A DNA stretch of 64,000 bases from Cognatundibacterium crateris. GTDB taxonomy: Bacteria > Pseudomonadota > Gammaproteobacteria > Burkholderiales > Burkholderiaceae_D. Under the pieces are notes generated by a model, which searched no databases, was not told the DNA's origin, and saw only the letters and a list, made by a program, of their open reading frames with translations. Below are positions 34,916 through 43,103 of this stretch, one piece after another (the first letter of the stretch is position 1; each line of letters opens with the position of its first letter). The stretch spans positions 62,001 to 126,000 of the forward strand of contig NZ_JAABOS010000001.1 in assembly GCF_010078235.1 (NCBI RefSeq), in the 5' to 3' direction. The translations under genes were made by a program, and so were the position numbers.

Positions 34916-36352
34916 ATGACGATAACTAAAGAAAACACATACAACTATAGGGTTGTGCGGCAATTTTCTGTCATGGCAGTGGTCTGGGGAATAGTTGGTA
35001 TGCTGGTCGGCGTACTGATTGCAACTCAGCTTGCCTGGCCGGAATTCCTGGGCGGTATACCTTGGCTTAGCTACGGACGTTTGCGTCCTTTGCACACAAA
35101 TGCGGTAATTTTTGCTTTTGGTGGCTGCGCCTTGTTTGCGACAGCTTACTACGTGGTTCAGCGTACTTCCAACGTCAGGTTGTTTTCTGATGGCCTGGCA
35201 GAATTTACTTTCTGGGGCTGGCAACTGGTCATCGTTGCGGCTGCTATCACTTTGCCGCTGGGTTATACCCAGGGTAAAGAATATGCGGAACTCGAATGGC
35301 CTATCGATCTCCTGATCGCAGTGGTCTGGGTTGCGTTTGCCGTGGTGTTCTTCGGGACTCTGGTCAAGCGTAAGGTCGAGCATATCTACGTGGCAAACTG
35401 GTTCTACGGTGCCTTCATTATTGCGGTTGCAGTTCTGCATATCGTCAATAGCGCGGCGATGCCAGTATCCCTGTTCAAATCTTACTCTGCTTACTCAGGT
35501 GTGCAGGATGCGATGGTGCAATGGTGGTATGGCCATAATGCGGTTGGTTTCTTCCTGACTGCAGGCTTCCTGGGTATGATGTATTACTTCATTCCTAAGC
35601 AAATCGAACGGCCTGTTTATTCTTACCGTTTGTCCATCGTCCACTTCTGGGCATTGATTTTCACTTACATGTGGGCGGGTCCACATCATCTGCATTACAC
35701 CGCTTTGCCTGACTGGGCACAATCGATCGGTATGCTGTTCTCCCTGATTCTGCTGGCTCCATCCTGGGGTGGTATGGTCAACGGTATCATGACCTTGTCT
35801 GGCGCCTGGAGCAAACTGCGTTCTGATCCTATCCTGCGCTTCCTGATCGTTTCTCTGTCCTTCTACGGTATGTCGACTTTTGAAGGTCCTATGATGGCGA
35901 TCAAAACCGTGAACTCTTTGTCTCACTATACTGACTGGACAGTAGGTCACGTTCACTCCGGTGCTTTGGGCTGGGTTGGCTTCATCTCTATCGGTAGTTT
36001 GTATTACCTGATTCCACGTTTGTTCGGTCAGACGCAAATGTATAGCAAACGCCTGATCGAGGTGCACTTCTGGGTTGCGACTATCGGTGTGGTTCTGTAC
36101 ATCGCCTCGATGTGGATCGCGGGTGTGATGCAAGGTCTGATGTGGCGTGCAGTGAATGAGGACGGTACTTTGACTTACTCTTTCGTTGAGTCTGTAAAAG
36201 CGACTTTCCCGTACTATGTGATTCGTCTGACTGGCGGTGCGATGTATCTGAGTGGCATGCTGGTAATGGCCTACAACGTTGCGAAAACTTTGATGGGTGC
36301 TAAACCTGCCAACAATACTATTCCTGCTGTGCCTGCTGCGGCGCACGCCTGA
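34916..36352 (+). CDS. ccoN: cbb3-type cytochrome c oxidase subunit I
   Basis: A 478-residue catalytic subunit holding heme b and the heme b3-CuB oxygen-reducing centre in about twelve membrane helices. Conserved His-bearing stretches include [46 protein letters not shown] and [16 protein letters not shown]; the Tyr in the second is the cbb3-specific cross-linked Tyr. High-affinity proton-pumping terminal oxidase for micro-aerobic growth. The ATG at 34916 begins [12 protein letters not shown]; the longer frame upstream runs through the promoter. First gene of ccoNOQP, behind an FNR box. Confidence 0.98.
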   Translation: MTITKENTYNYRVVRQFSVMAVVWGIVGMLVGVLIATQLAWPEFLGGIPWLSYGRLRPLHTNAVIFAFGGCALFATAYYVVQRTSNVRLFSDGLAEFTFWGWQLVIVAAAITLPLGYTQGKEYAELEWPIDLLIAVVWVAFAVVFFGTLVKRKVEHIYVANWFYGAFIIAVAVLHIVNSAAMPVSLFKSYSAYSGVQDAMVQWWYGHNAVGFFLTAGFLGMMYYFIPKQIERPVYSYRLSIVHFWALIFTYMWAGPHHLHYTALPDWAQSIGMLFSLILLAPSWGGMVNGIMTLSGAWSKLRSDPILRFLIVSLSFYGMSTFEGPMMAIKTVNSLSHYTDWTVGHVHSGALGWVGFISIGSLYYLIPRLFGQTQMYSKRLIEVHFWVATIGVVLYIASMWIAGVMQGLMWRAVNEDGTLTYSFVESVKATFPYYVIRLTGGAMYLSGMLVMAYNVAKTLMGAKPANNTIPAVPAAAHA

Positions 36353-36378
36353 ATCAGAAAGTATTAAGGAGAAATTTG

Positions 36379-36996
36379 ATGCGTAACTTTACACACGATC
36401 TGATTGAGCGGAATGTCGGTCTGTTGCTGGTGCTGGTCATCCTGACGATCAGTGTTGGTGGCCTGGTTGAAATCGTTCCTTTGTTCTTCCAGAAATCGAC
36501 CACGCAGCCGGTACAAGGTCTGAAGCCTTATACACCGCTGCAACTGGCGGGCCGTGACATTTATCTGCGTGAAGGCTGCTACGGCTGCCACTCCCAGATG
36601 ATACGTCCATTCCGTGCTGAAACTGAACGTTATGGTCACTACTCGGTGGCGGGTGAGTCTGTCTATGATCACCCATTCCAATGGGGTAGTAAGCGTACTG
36701 GCCCCGATCTGGCACGCGTGGGCGGTCGTTACAGCGACACCTGGCATCGTGATCATTTGAACGATCCGCGCTCTGTGGTGGTTGAGTCCAATATGCCTGC
36801 GTACCCTTGGCTGGCTAAGACTGCACTGGTACCAGAAAGTATTGCGCCTAAGATGGCTGCCATGAAGACCCTGGGTGTGCCATATACCGATGCAGAAATC
36901 AAGGCTGGTCCGGATGAACTGAAGGACAAGTCCGAACTGGATGCCCTGATTGCTTACCTGCAGGTCTTGGGTACCGCAATTAAAAACAAAAACTAA
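36379..36996 (+). CDS. ccoO: cbb3-type cytochrome c oxidase subunit II (mono-heme)
   Basis: A 205-residue membrane-anchored cytochrome c subunit. One N-terminal helix (about 13-35), the heme attachment C67-YG-C70-H71 in [15 protein letters not shown], and the axial Met in [11 protein letters not shown]. It passes electrons from CcoP heme to CcoN. The ATG at 36379 has AAGGAGA 9 bases upstream; a TTG one codon earlier is not preferred. It lies 26 bases after ccoN. Confidence 0.98.
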   Translation: MRNFTHDLIERNVGLLLVLVILTISVGGLVEIVPLFFQKSTTQPVQGLKPYTPLQLAGRDIYLREGCYGCHSQMIRPFRAETERYGHYSVAGESVYDHPFQWGSKRTGPDLARVGGRYSDTWHRDHLNDPRSVVVESNMPAYPWLAKTALVPESIAPKMAAMKTLGVPYTDAEIKAGPDELKDKSELDALIAYLQVLGTAIKNKN

Positions 36997-37040
36997 TAGA
37001 AGCCGCTCCTTGTTGGCGTGATATTTGGGAAGGAAAAAAG

Positions 37041-37187
37041 ATGAATTTCACCATTTTGAGCAGTGTCGTGACGGTGATCAGCCTGTTCGTATTTCTGGGC
37101 ATCGTTTACTGGGCATTCAGCTCAGGCAATAAGGAGCGCTTTGAAAAACTGGCTCGCTTGCCAATTGATAATGAGAATGGAAAATAG
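37041..37187 (+). CDS. ccoQ: cbb3-type cytochrome c oxidase subunit CcoQ (FixQ)
   Basis: A 48-residue single-span membrane protein in the ccoO-ccoP gap, starting MNFTILSSVVTVISLFVFLG with helix at about 8-27 and a charged cytoplasmic tail (NKERFEKLARLPIDNENGK). This is the CcoQ/FixQ size, topology and position; CcoQ stabilises CcoP in the complex. AAGGAAAAAAG precedes the ATG. The stop is 2 bases before the ccoP ATG. It is short enough to be missed by length-limited gene finding. Confidence 0.92.
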   Translation: MNFTILSSVVTVISLFVFLGIVYWAFSSGNKERFEKLARLPIDNENGK

Positions 37188-37189
37188 TC

Positions 37190-38167
37190 ATGGCAGATTT
37201 TGTAAATGAATGGTGGGGCATAGGCATAGCCATCGTTGTCGCCATCAGCTTTGTCGCCTGTATTTTATTACTGTGGTCTCAATCCAAAGTGAAGGTGAAA
37301 CTCGGTGCTGACGGCAAGCCTTTGCCGGCAGAAACCACCGGTCACGTTTGGGATGGTGACCTGATGGAGCAGAATAATCCTCTGCCGCAATGGTGGAAAT
37401 GGTTGTTCTATCTGACCATCATATTCAGTATCGGCTACCTGGTGGTCTATCCTGGTTTTGGTGGTAATCAGGGTTCTTTCGGCTGGAGTCAGGTCGGTGC
37501 CTATGAGAAGGAAATGAAGGAAGGCGAAGCGCAGTATGGCCGTATCTTCAATAAGTACCTGGCGATGGATCTGAAAGATGTGGCAAAAGATCCGCAGGCG
37601 GTAGAAATTGGTCAGCGTCTGTTTCTGAATACTTGCGCACAATGTCATGGCTCTGATGCGCAGGGCGGTAAAGGCTATCCGAATCTGACGGATAACGACT
37701 GGCTGTATGGTGGTGATCCGCAAGTGATCAAGACCACTATTACAGAAGGTCGTCACGGTCAGATGCCTCCTATGGGTGCAGCGGTCGGTACGGATGATGA
37801 TGTGCGCAATGTCGCTAACTACGTGCTGAGCTTATCGAATTCCGCCCACGATCCTATCAAGGCGGCATTAGGCAAGTCTAAGTTCGCAGCCTGTGCTGCC
37901 TGCCATGGTGCAGACGGTAAAGGTAATCAGGCATTGGGTGCGCCTAATCTGACGGATAAAACCTGGTTGTATGGCGGCAGCATAGACACGATTATGGAAA
38001 CCATCAACAAAGGTCGCAATAATCAGATGCCAGCCCATAAAACGATACTGACTGAAGGCAAAATCCATTTGCTCGCAGCCTATGTCTGGAGTTTGTCAAA
38101 CAAAGGCGGCGCACAGGTATCTGATGCGGATGCCAATGCGATCAAACAGATCGCAGAAGTAAAGTAA
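37190..38167 (+). CDS. ccoP: cbb3-type cytochrome c oxidase subunit III (di-heme)
   Basis: A 325-residue di-heme cytochrome c. Two N-terminal membrane helices (about 8-29 and 71-89) are followed by two cytochrome c domains with heme sites C149-AQ-C152-H153 and C235-AA-C238-H239, and axial-Met regions in GRHGQMPPMG and RNNQMPAHK. It is the electron entry subunit, accepting electrons from soluble c-type cytochromes. Fourth gene of ccoNOQP. Its stop opens a 12-base tandem repeat. Confidence 0.98.
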   Translation: MADFVNEWWGIGIAIVVAISFVACILLLWSQSKVKVKLGADGKPLPAETTGHVWDGDLMEQNNPLPQWWKWLFYLTIIFSIGYLVVYPGFGGNQGSFGWSQVGAYEKEMKEGEAQYGRIFNKYLAMDLKDVAKDPQAVEIGQRLFLNTCAQCHGSDAQGGKGYPNLTDNDWLYGGDPQVIKTTITEGRHGQMPPMGAAVGTDDDVRNVANYVLSLSNSAHDPIKAALGKSKFAACAACHGADGKGNQALGAPNLTDKTWLYGGSIDTIMETINKGRNNQMPAHKTILTEGKIHLLAAYVWSLSNKGGAQVSDADANAIKQIAEVK

Positions 38168-38200
38168 TTGCCGTAGTAATTGCTGTACTAATTGCTGTAG
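38165..38200 (+). repeat. Three tandem 12-base units at the ccoP 3' end
   Basis: TAATTGCCGTAG, TAATTGCTGTAC and TAATTGCTGTAG run head-to-tail, the first beginning with the ccoP stop codon. Unit length is a multiple of three and each unit repeats a TAA in the same frame, giving serial stops. Function unknown. Confidence 0.7.
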
Positions 38201-38221
38201 TAAGTCCTGCATAGGCAACAG

Positions 38222-38252
38222 GAGCACTCCCGCTTTGCAACACGGGAGTGCT
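38222..38252 (+). other. Perfect hairpin between ccoP and ccoG
   Basis: GAGCACTCCCG and CGGGAGTGCTC form an 11-bp stem with a 9- to 10-base loop and no T-run. It probably separates stoichiometric ccoNOQP expression from the assembly genes as an RNA-stability or attenuating element rather than a full terminator. Confidence 0.6.
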
Positions 38253-38275
38253 CTCACCCAAAGAAGATATTCGCA

Positions 38276-39688
38276 ATGAAGCATATACCCATCGTCCCCG
38301 TTCCTATCGAAGAAACCGAACTTGCGCTGTTCGAGGAAAGAAAAAAAATATACCCGCGTTTTCAAAAGGGATGGTTTGCCTCCTGGCGGTGGACCTTGGT
38401 TGCATTGACACAAATTTTGTTTTACGGCACAGCCTGGCTCAATTGGAATGAGCGTCAGGCTGTTTTGTTTGATCTGGTCGCCAGGAAGTTTTATATTTTC
38501 GGCTTCGTATTCTGGCCCCAGGATTTTATTTATCTGGCGGTCTTGCTGGTCATCTCCGCCTTATCCCTGTTCTTATTTACCGCAGTGGCGGGTCGTCTGT
38601 TTTGTGGATATGCCTGCCCGCAGACGGTATATACCGAGATATTTTTGTGGGTAGAACACAAAGTCGAAGGCGATCGCAATGCGCGTCTTAAGCTGGATGC
38701 AGGTCCGCTCACAGCCAGAAAATTCTCGCTGAAATTTATTAAACATTTTGTCTGGCTGGCCATAGGTTTATGGACTGGCTTTACCTTTGTCGGTTACTTC
38801 ACGCCTATCCGCGAATTATCTTTTTCGGTTGGCAATCTGACGCTGGGACCATGGGAAACCTTCTGGTTGCTGTTCTATGGCTTTGCCACCTATGGCAATG
38901 CAGGCTGGATGCGTGAGCAAGTCTGCAAATACATGTGTCCTTACGCACGCTTTCAAAGTGCGATGTTTGATAAAGACACGCTGATCGTTACCTATGATAC
39001 CCAGCGCGGTGATCCGCGTGGTTCCCGCAATAAGAAGGTGGATTACAAAGCACAAGGCCTGGGTGCCTGCGTCGATTGTGGTATCTGTGTACAGGTCTGT
39101 CCGACCGGGATTGATATCCGCAATGGTCTGCAATATGAGTGTATCGCTTGCGGTCTGTGTGCAGATGGCTGCGATCAGGTGATGGATAAGATGGGTTATG
39201 AACGTGGCTTAATTCGCTACACCACGGAACATGCGGTCACACGCAAGCTGGACCGGGCTGCGATGTGGAAGCGCGTGTTCCGCCTCAGAACCTTGATCTA
39301 CAGCGGTATCCTGGGCCTGATTATTCTGGCCAGCGCAGCTTCCCTGTATTACCACATGCCTTTAAAAGTGGACGTGATACGTGACCGTGGTATGCCGCGT
39401 GTGACCGAAACTGGCGAAATCGAAAATGTGTATCGCTTGCAAGTCATGAATACCCAGGAATCTCCGCGTCGCTACAGCATAGCGATTCAGGGAGTGAATG
39501 GTGCCAGTATCGTCAACAACGCTGACATTGATGTGAAGTCAGCCACAACAAAGGCATTTCCGGTCAGAGTGCGGGTGCCTGCGAACGTATTACCCACTGG
39601 ATCAAATCGTATCCGCTTTGTCGTCAAAGATCTGGATAAGCCAGAAGTGAATGTGACAGAAAAAGCGGTTTTTATCGTCCCGAGATAG
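38276..39688 (+). CDS. ccoG: Cytochrome c oxidase accessory protein CcoG (FixG)
   Basis: A 470-residue inner-membrane iron-sulfur protein that helps cbb3 assembly, thought to reduce copper for insertion into CcoN. About five membrane segments, the motif GRLFCGYACPQTVYTE, two 4Fe-4S clusters in CVDCGICVQVCPTGIDIRNG followed by YECIACGLCADGCD, and a C-terminal periplasmic Ig-like domain from about residue 355. Length typical. It follows the hairpin after ccoP, with fixH 8 bases downstream. Confidence 0.97.
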   Translation: MKHIPIVPVPIEETELALFEERKKIYPRFQKGWFASWRWTLVALTQILFYGTAWLNWNERQAVLFDLVARKFYIFGFVFWPQDFIYLAVLLVISALSLFLFTAVAGRLFCGYACPQTVYTEIFLWVEHKVEGDRNARLKLDAGPLTARKFSLKFIKHFVWLAIGLWTGFTFVGYFTPIRELSFSVGNLTLGPWETFWLLFYGFATYGNAGWMREQVCKYMCPYARFQSAMFDKDTLIVTYDTQRGDPRGSRNKKVDYKAQGLGACVDCGICVQVCPTGIDIRNGLQYECIACGLCADGCDQVMDKMGYERGLIRYTTEHAVTRKLDRAAMWKRVFRLRTLIYSGILGLIILASAASLYYHMPLKVDVIRDRGMPRVTETGEIENVYRLQVMNTQESPRRYSIAIQGVNGASIVNNADIDVKSATTKAFPVRVRVPANVLPTGSNRIRFVVKDLDKPEVNVTEKAVFIVPR

Positions 39689-39696
39689 AGGTTGTT

Positions 39697-40242
39697 ATGG
39701 AATCAGTATTAAAACCCCAAAAACGTCAGAGTGATAAATGGCATAAAGAACCTTGGTTATTGCTAGTCGTGGGTGGCCCTTTAATCGTTGTGGCCGCCAG
39801 CATATTTACCGGCTATGTTGCGTTCAGCGGCGCCGACAAAGTGGTCGCTGAAGACTACTACAAACAAGGCCTGATGATTAATAAAGACATACAGCGTGAC
39901 GCCAAGGCGCGCGAGCTGCACTTGTCTGCAAATCTGAGTCTGCATGCTGCCCAAAGCCTGATACGGGTGGAGGTGAATGGCGCTGGTGAATTGCCTGAAC
40001 AGATACAGATGAGCTTAGCGAACGCTTCGCCCAATGCGACCAAGGTTACGGAGATCGTACACCGTATTCCTTTAATCCGGGTCGCACCTGGCGTGTATGA
40101 GGGTGAGTTAAAACAAACCTCGAATATTTCAGATAGTTCTGTTAAATTGTTTCATATCAAGCTGGAAACAACGGACTGGCGACTGACCGGAGATTGGTTT
40201 GAGCCAGAACAAAAGGCTGCGCAGCTAAATGCATCAAAATAA
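39697..40242 (+). CDS. fixH: FixH/CcoH family cbb3 assembly protein
   Basis: A 181-residue membrane-anchored protein with one helix (about 24-45, LLLVVGGPLIVVAASIF) and a periplasmic domain. The family hallmark VVAEDYYKQGLMINKDIQRD follows the helix. CcoH/FixH is needed for stable cbb3 oxidase assembly. Starts 8 bases after ccoG. ccoI (copper ATPase) and ccoS, the usual partners, are not found here. Confidence 0.95.
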   Translation: MESVLKPQKRQSDKWHKEPWLLLVVGGPLIVVAASIFTGYVAFSGADKVVAEDYYKQGLMINKDIQRDAKARELHLSANLSLHAAQSLIRVEVNGAGELPEQIQMSLANASPNATKVTEIVHRIPLIRVAPGVYEGELKQTSNISDSSVKLFHIKLETTDWRLTGDWFEPEQKAAQLNASK

Positions 40243-40302
40243 ATAGCGCTTCCTTGAGATTTCTTGACTTGGAGTTAGATAATCACTAGAGGGGAGACAA
40301 GA

Positions 40303-40560
40303 ATGGAATACGCTGTTTCTGCACCAAGAAAAGTCTTACTCAGGCCCATGCTGATGATCGTACTGTGGCCTGCGTTCCTGATGGCTTGCGCTGCAACCGG
40401 TCTGGTTTTTAGTCTTGTCGACCCAATGGAGCTGATCGTATTGGATGACCGTCTGCAAATGCATTTGACGGGCGTTTATACCGTCGGCTTTTTTGCATTC
40501 TGGTTGCTAGGCATATTGTCGAGCGGACTGACTGCCTTACTTGTGCAAAAAGCACACTAA
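40303..40560 (+). CDS. Small membrane protein of the cbb3 cluster, unknown function
   Basis: An 85-residue protein with two predicted membrane helices (about 15-37 and 55-80) joined by a short polar loop (PMELIVLDDRLQMHLTG). It has no Cys pair and none of the CcoS sequence features, so it is not simply CcoS. AGGGGAGA precedes the ATG. It sits between fixH and hemN on the same strand, so a role in oxidase assembly or regulation is plausible but not shown. Confidence 0.85.
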   Translation: MEYAVSAPRKVLLRPMLMIVLWPAFLMACAATGLVFSLVDPMELIVLDDRLQMHLTGVYTVGFFAFWLLGILSSGLTALLVQKAH

Positions 40561-40569
40561 CAGAAAAAT

Positions 40570-41973
40570 ATGATCACATCAGTTCCTGCAGCGTCGACGG
40601 AGTTGGATATTCCGGAGACGCTGATCCGCCGTTTTGATACGCTCGGACCACGTTATACTTCTTATCCGACAGCTGACCGTTTTCATACCGGTTTTACTGC
40701 CTTATCCTATGTCCAGTATTTGCAACAACGTGCCGGTGCGCAGCAAAAACCGCCATTGTCGCTGTACATCCATATCCCATTTTGTGCTTCATTGTGCTAC
40801 TACTGCGCCTGCAATAAGGTGATCACTAAGGATCGCTCGCGCTCAGCCCGCTATCTGGCTTATCTGGAAAAAGAGCTCAAGCTGGTTTTGCAGCATTTGC
40901 CGGAGCGCGAGATAGTCAGCCAGTTGCATCTGGGTGGCGGTACGCCGACCTTTCTGAGTCACGATGAATTGCGCCAGCTGATGGCGATGCTGCGCGAGCA
41001 TTTTGATTTTTCTGCAGATGCAGAAATTTCTATAGAAATTGATCCACGTACAGTGAATGCAGAAACCCTGGCTTTATTGCAGCAACTGGGCTTTAACCGT
41101 ACCAGTCTGGGTGTGCAGGATTTTGATGCAGATGTACAGAAGGCGGTACACCGGGTACAGGACTTTGCGATGGTGGAACGGACTATCCGTGAAAGCCGCG
41201 AGTTCGGATTTACCTCGATCAATTTTGATCTGATTTACGGCTTGCCGAAACAAAATCTGGACAGCTTTACCCGTACGCTGGATCAGGTGATAGAACTGGC
41301 ACCGGATCGCATTGCCCTCTACAACTATGCGCATTTGCCAACCCGTTTCAAGCCGCAGCGCCGCATCGCGGAAGCCGATTTGCCGAGTGCAGAACAGCGC
41401 CTGCAGATTTTCCTGATGTCTTTGCGCCGCCTGATTGATGCCGGTTATGTGTATATCGGACTCGATCATTTTGCCAAGCCGGATGACAGCCTGGCGCGTG
41501 CGATGGCGGATGGCAGTCTGCACCGTAATTTCCAGGGTTATACCACCCGTTCCGACTGCGATCTGATCGCGCTGGGTTTGTCCTCTATCGGTAAACTGGG
41601 ACAGTCTTATGTGCAAAACCTGAGAACGCTGGACGAGTATTATCAGGCGCTGGATGAAGGCGTGCTGCCAGTGGAGAAGGGTATTCATCTGATCGATGAA
41701 GACGTGCAGCGGCGTGAAATTATCATGGATCTGATGTGCAGTAATGGTTTGAATTATGCGCAACTGAGTCAGCGTTTCCAACTTGATTTCGAAAGCCACT
41801 TTGCGCAGGAATTACGCATGCTGCGCACTTATGAAGAATTCGGTTTGCTGAAATTTGCACAGGACGGGGTGCAAGTATTGCCCAAAGGACGGTTCTTTGT
41901 GCGCGCATTTGCCATGATCTTTGATCAGTTCTTATCCGAGCAAACCACGGCAAAATATTCCAAGCTAATCTGA
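40570..41973 (+). CDS. hemN: Oxygen-independent coproporphyrinogen III dehydrogenase
   Basis: A 467-residue radical-SAM enzyme of anaerobic heme synthesis. The radical-SAM cluster is C72-ASL-C76-YY-C79, followed by a fourth Cys, in PFCASLCYYCACNK. The HemN-specific N-terminus (FDTLGPRYTSYPTADRF) and C-terminal HemN_C domain distinguish it from HemW. It lets the cell make heme for the cbb3 oxidase when oxygen is scarce. Ten bases after the small membrane gene and 2 bases before the SafE-like gene. Confidence 0.97.
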   Translation: MITSVPAASTELDIPETLIRRFDTLGPRYTSYPTADRFHTGFTALSYVQYLQQRAGAQQKPPLSLYIHIPFCASLCYYCACNKVITKDRSRSARYLAYLEKELKLVLQHLPEREIVSQLHLGGGTPTFLSHDELRQLMAMLREHFDFSADAEISIEIDPRTVNAETLALLQQLGFNRTSLGVQDFDADVQKAVHRVQDFAMVERTIRESREFGFTSINFDLIYGLPKQNLDSFTRTLDQVIELAPDRIALYNYAHLPTRFKPQRRIAEADLPSAEQRLQIFLMSLRRLIDAGYVYIGLDHFAKPDDSLARAMADGSLHRNFQGYTTRSDCDLIALGLSSIGKLGQSYVQNLRTLDEYYQALDEGVLPVEKGIHLIDEDVQRREIIMDLMCSNGLNYAQLSQRFQLDFESHFAQELRMLRTYEEFGLLKFAQDGVQVLPKGRFFVRAFAMIFDQFLSEQTTAKYSKLI

Positions 41974-41975
41974 GT

Positions 41976-42743
41976 ATGCTGACTTTGCCACTCGTCATCG
42001 CAGCCCTGACAGCTGGACTGGCGGGTGGCGTGCATTGCATCGGTATGTGTGGCGGGATCACAGTGATGCTGAGCCAGCCCGCATCCAAAGACGAACGAGT
42101 TATTCCTATACACGCAACTGTCGCCACTGCAGCACCGGCACAGCCCTCTATCACCAGCGAAAATTCAGCGTTGATGCGCCGCGTCTGGCTGCATGCCGGA
42201 CGCATTTCTGTTTATATGCTGGTTGGTGCGGTGTTTGGGCTGATGGGTGCGGCCGGGATGATGATACGGCCATCGGCATTACAGCATCAGATACTGTTCA
42301 TGCTGGGTAATGCCGCATTAATTTTGCTGGGTTTGAAACTGCTTGGCATTGCACTCCCTTTACACAGACTAAGCGGCAAGATCGCTGTCTGGCAGCAAAG
42401 ATTTTTCTCTTCGATACCGCTGTTGTCTGCGCCGCGTGCACATCCCTATGTGAAGGGGCTGATGTGGGGCTGTTTACCCTGTGGTCTGCTCTACAGCGTT
42501 GCGCCGTTCGCTTTATTTTCCGGCAGCGCCTGGTCAGGTGCAGTGTTGATGCTGGTGTTCGGCATCGCGGCCTTGCCGCATTTGTTGCTGGCGGAGGGAC
42601 TGGCACAGTTTGCGCGCCGCTCTCACTTCACTTCCTGGATCAGGTATGCAGGAGCGAGCGCATTGATCTTGATCGGTATGCTGGGAATCTGGTTTGCTGA
42701 CATGAAAAACATGCCGGATTTTTTGTGCGTACTTCCAGCCTGA
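41976..42743 (+). CDS. Sulfite exporter TauE/SafE-like (DsbD_2) membrane protein
   Basis: A 255-residue polytopic protein with about six membrane segments and the family hallmark LAGGVHCIGMCGGITVML near the N-terminus, plus WGCLPCGLLYSV in the second half. Together these give pairs of conserved membrane cysteines (HCxGMCGG and CLPCG). Relatives with this hallmark are widespread beside cbb3 genes and are suspected of metal or reductant transport for oxidase assembly. No experimental role can be assigned. It is the last gene of the run, starting 2 bases after hemN. Confidence 0.88.
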   Translation: MLTLPLVIAALTAGLAGGVHCIGMCGGITVMLSQPASKDERVIPIHATVATAAPAQPSITSENSALMRRVWLHAGRISVYMLVGAVFGLMGAAGMMIRPSALQHQILFMLGNAALILLGLKLLGIALPLHRLSGKIAVWQQRFFSSIPLLSAPRAHPYVKGLMWGCLPCGLLYSVAPFALFSGSAWSGAVLMLVFGIAALPHLLLAEGLAQFARRSHFTSWIRYAGASALILIGMLGIWFADMKNMPDFLCVLPA

Positions 42744-42747
42744 GGCT

Positions 42748-43080
42748 TCAGGCCTTGGTGTTCACCAGCGTACCCAGCATGTCATCCGTAGTCTTGACCA
42801 TCTTTGCATTTAAATCGAAAGTAGCACGAAACTGCAGGCTATTCACCATCTCAGTCGCTGCATCAGTGCCACTTGTGGCCGCTTCAGGCTTGCCAGCAGA
42901 CTCAGCAGCCGGTGCCCTGACCGCAGTGCTGACACCACCGGTGCTGTTTTCGCTCTGTATGATTTGTTGAGGCTTAAAGCCCTGCGTATTCATATTGGCA
43001 ATGTTGTGCGAAGAGACATCCAGCGCGGACTGGGCCGCACGCATGCCTGACAGGCCATTGTTGAGTGCATTGGTGATCAT
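42748..43080 (-). CDS. Miniature flagellar rod/hook-like protein, orphan
   Basis: A 110-residue protein. The N-terminus ALNNGLSGMRAAQSALDVSS and HNIANMNTQGFKPQ matches the Flg_bb_rod motif of FlgB/C/G rod and hook proteins. The C-terminus TEMVNSLQFRATFDLNAKMV and KTTDDMLGTLVN matches Flg_bbr_C. Only a short Ala/Ser/Thr-rich linker joins them; the large central hook domain of FlgE/FlgG is absent. No flagellar gene lies anywhere in this window. A rod-like subunit used elsewhere, or a small secreted relative; unresolved. Confidence 0.9.
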   Translation of the reverse strand: MITNALNNGLSGMRAAQSALDVSSHNIANMNTQGFKPQQIIQSENSTGGVSTAVRAPAAESAGKPEAATSGTDAATEMVNSLQFRATFDLNAKMVKTTDDMLGTLVNTKA

Positions 43081-43103
43081 GTTTTATCCCATTTCTGTGC
43101 GAA

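Noticed and set aside
35495-36346. 283-codon minus-strand open frame inside ccoN
   Set aside because: Antisense shadow of ccoN; the sequence is rich in His/Gln/Arg/Thr and has no ribosome-binding site or family resemblance.
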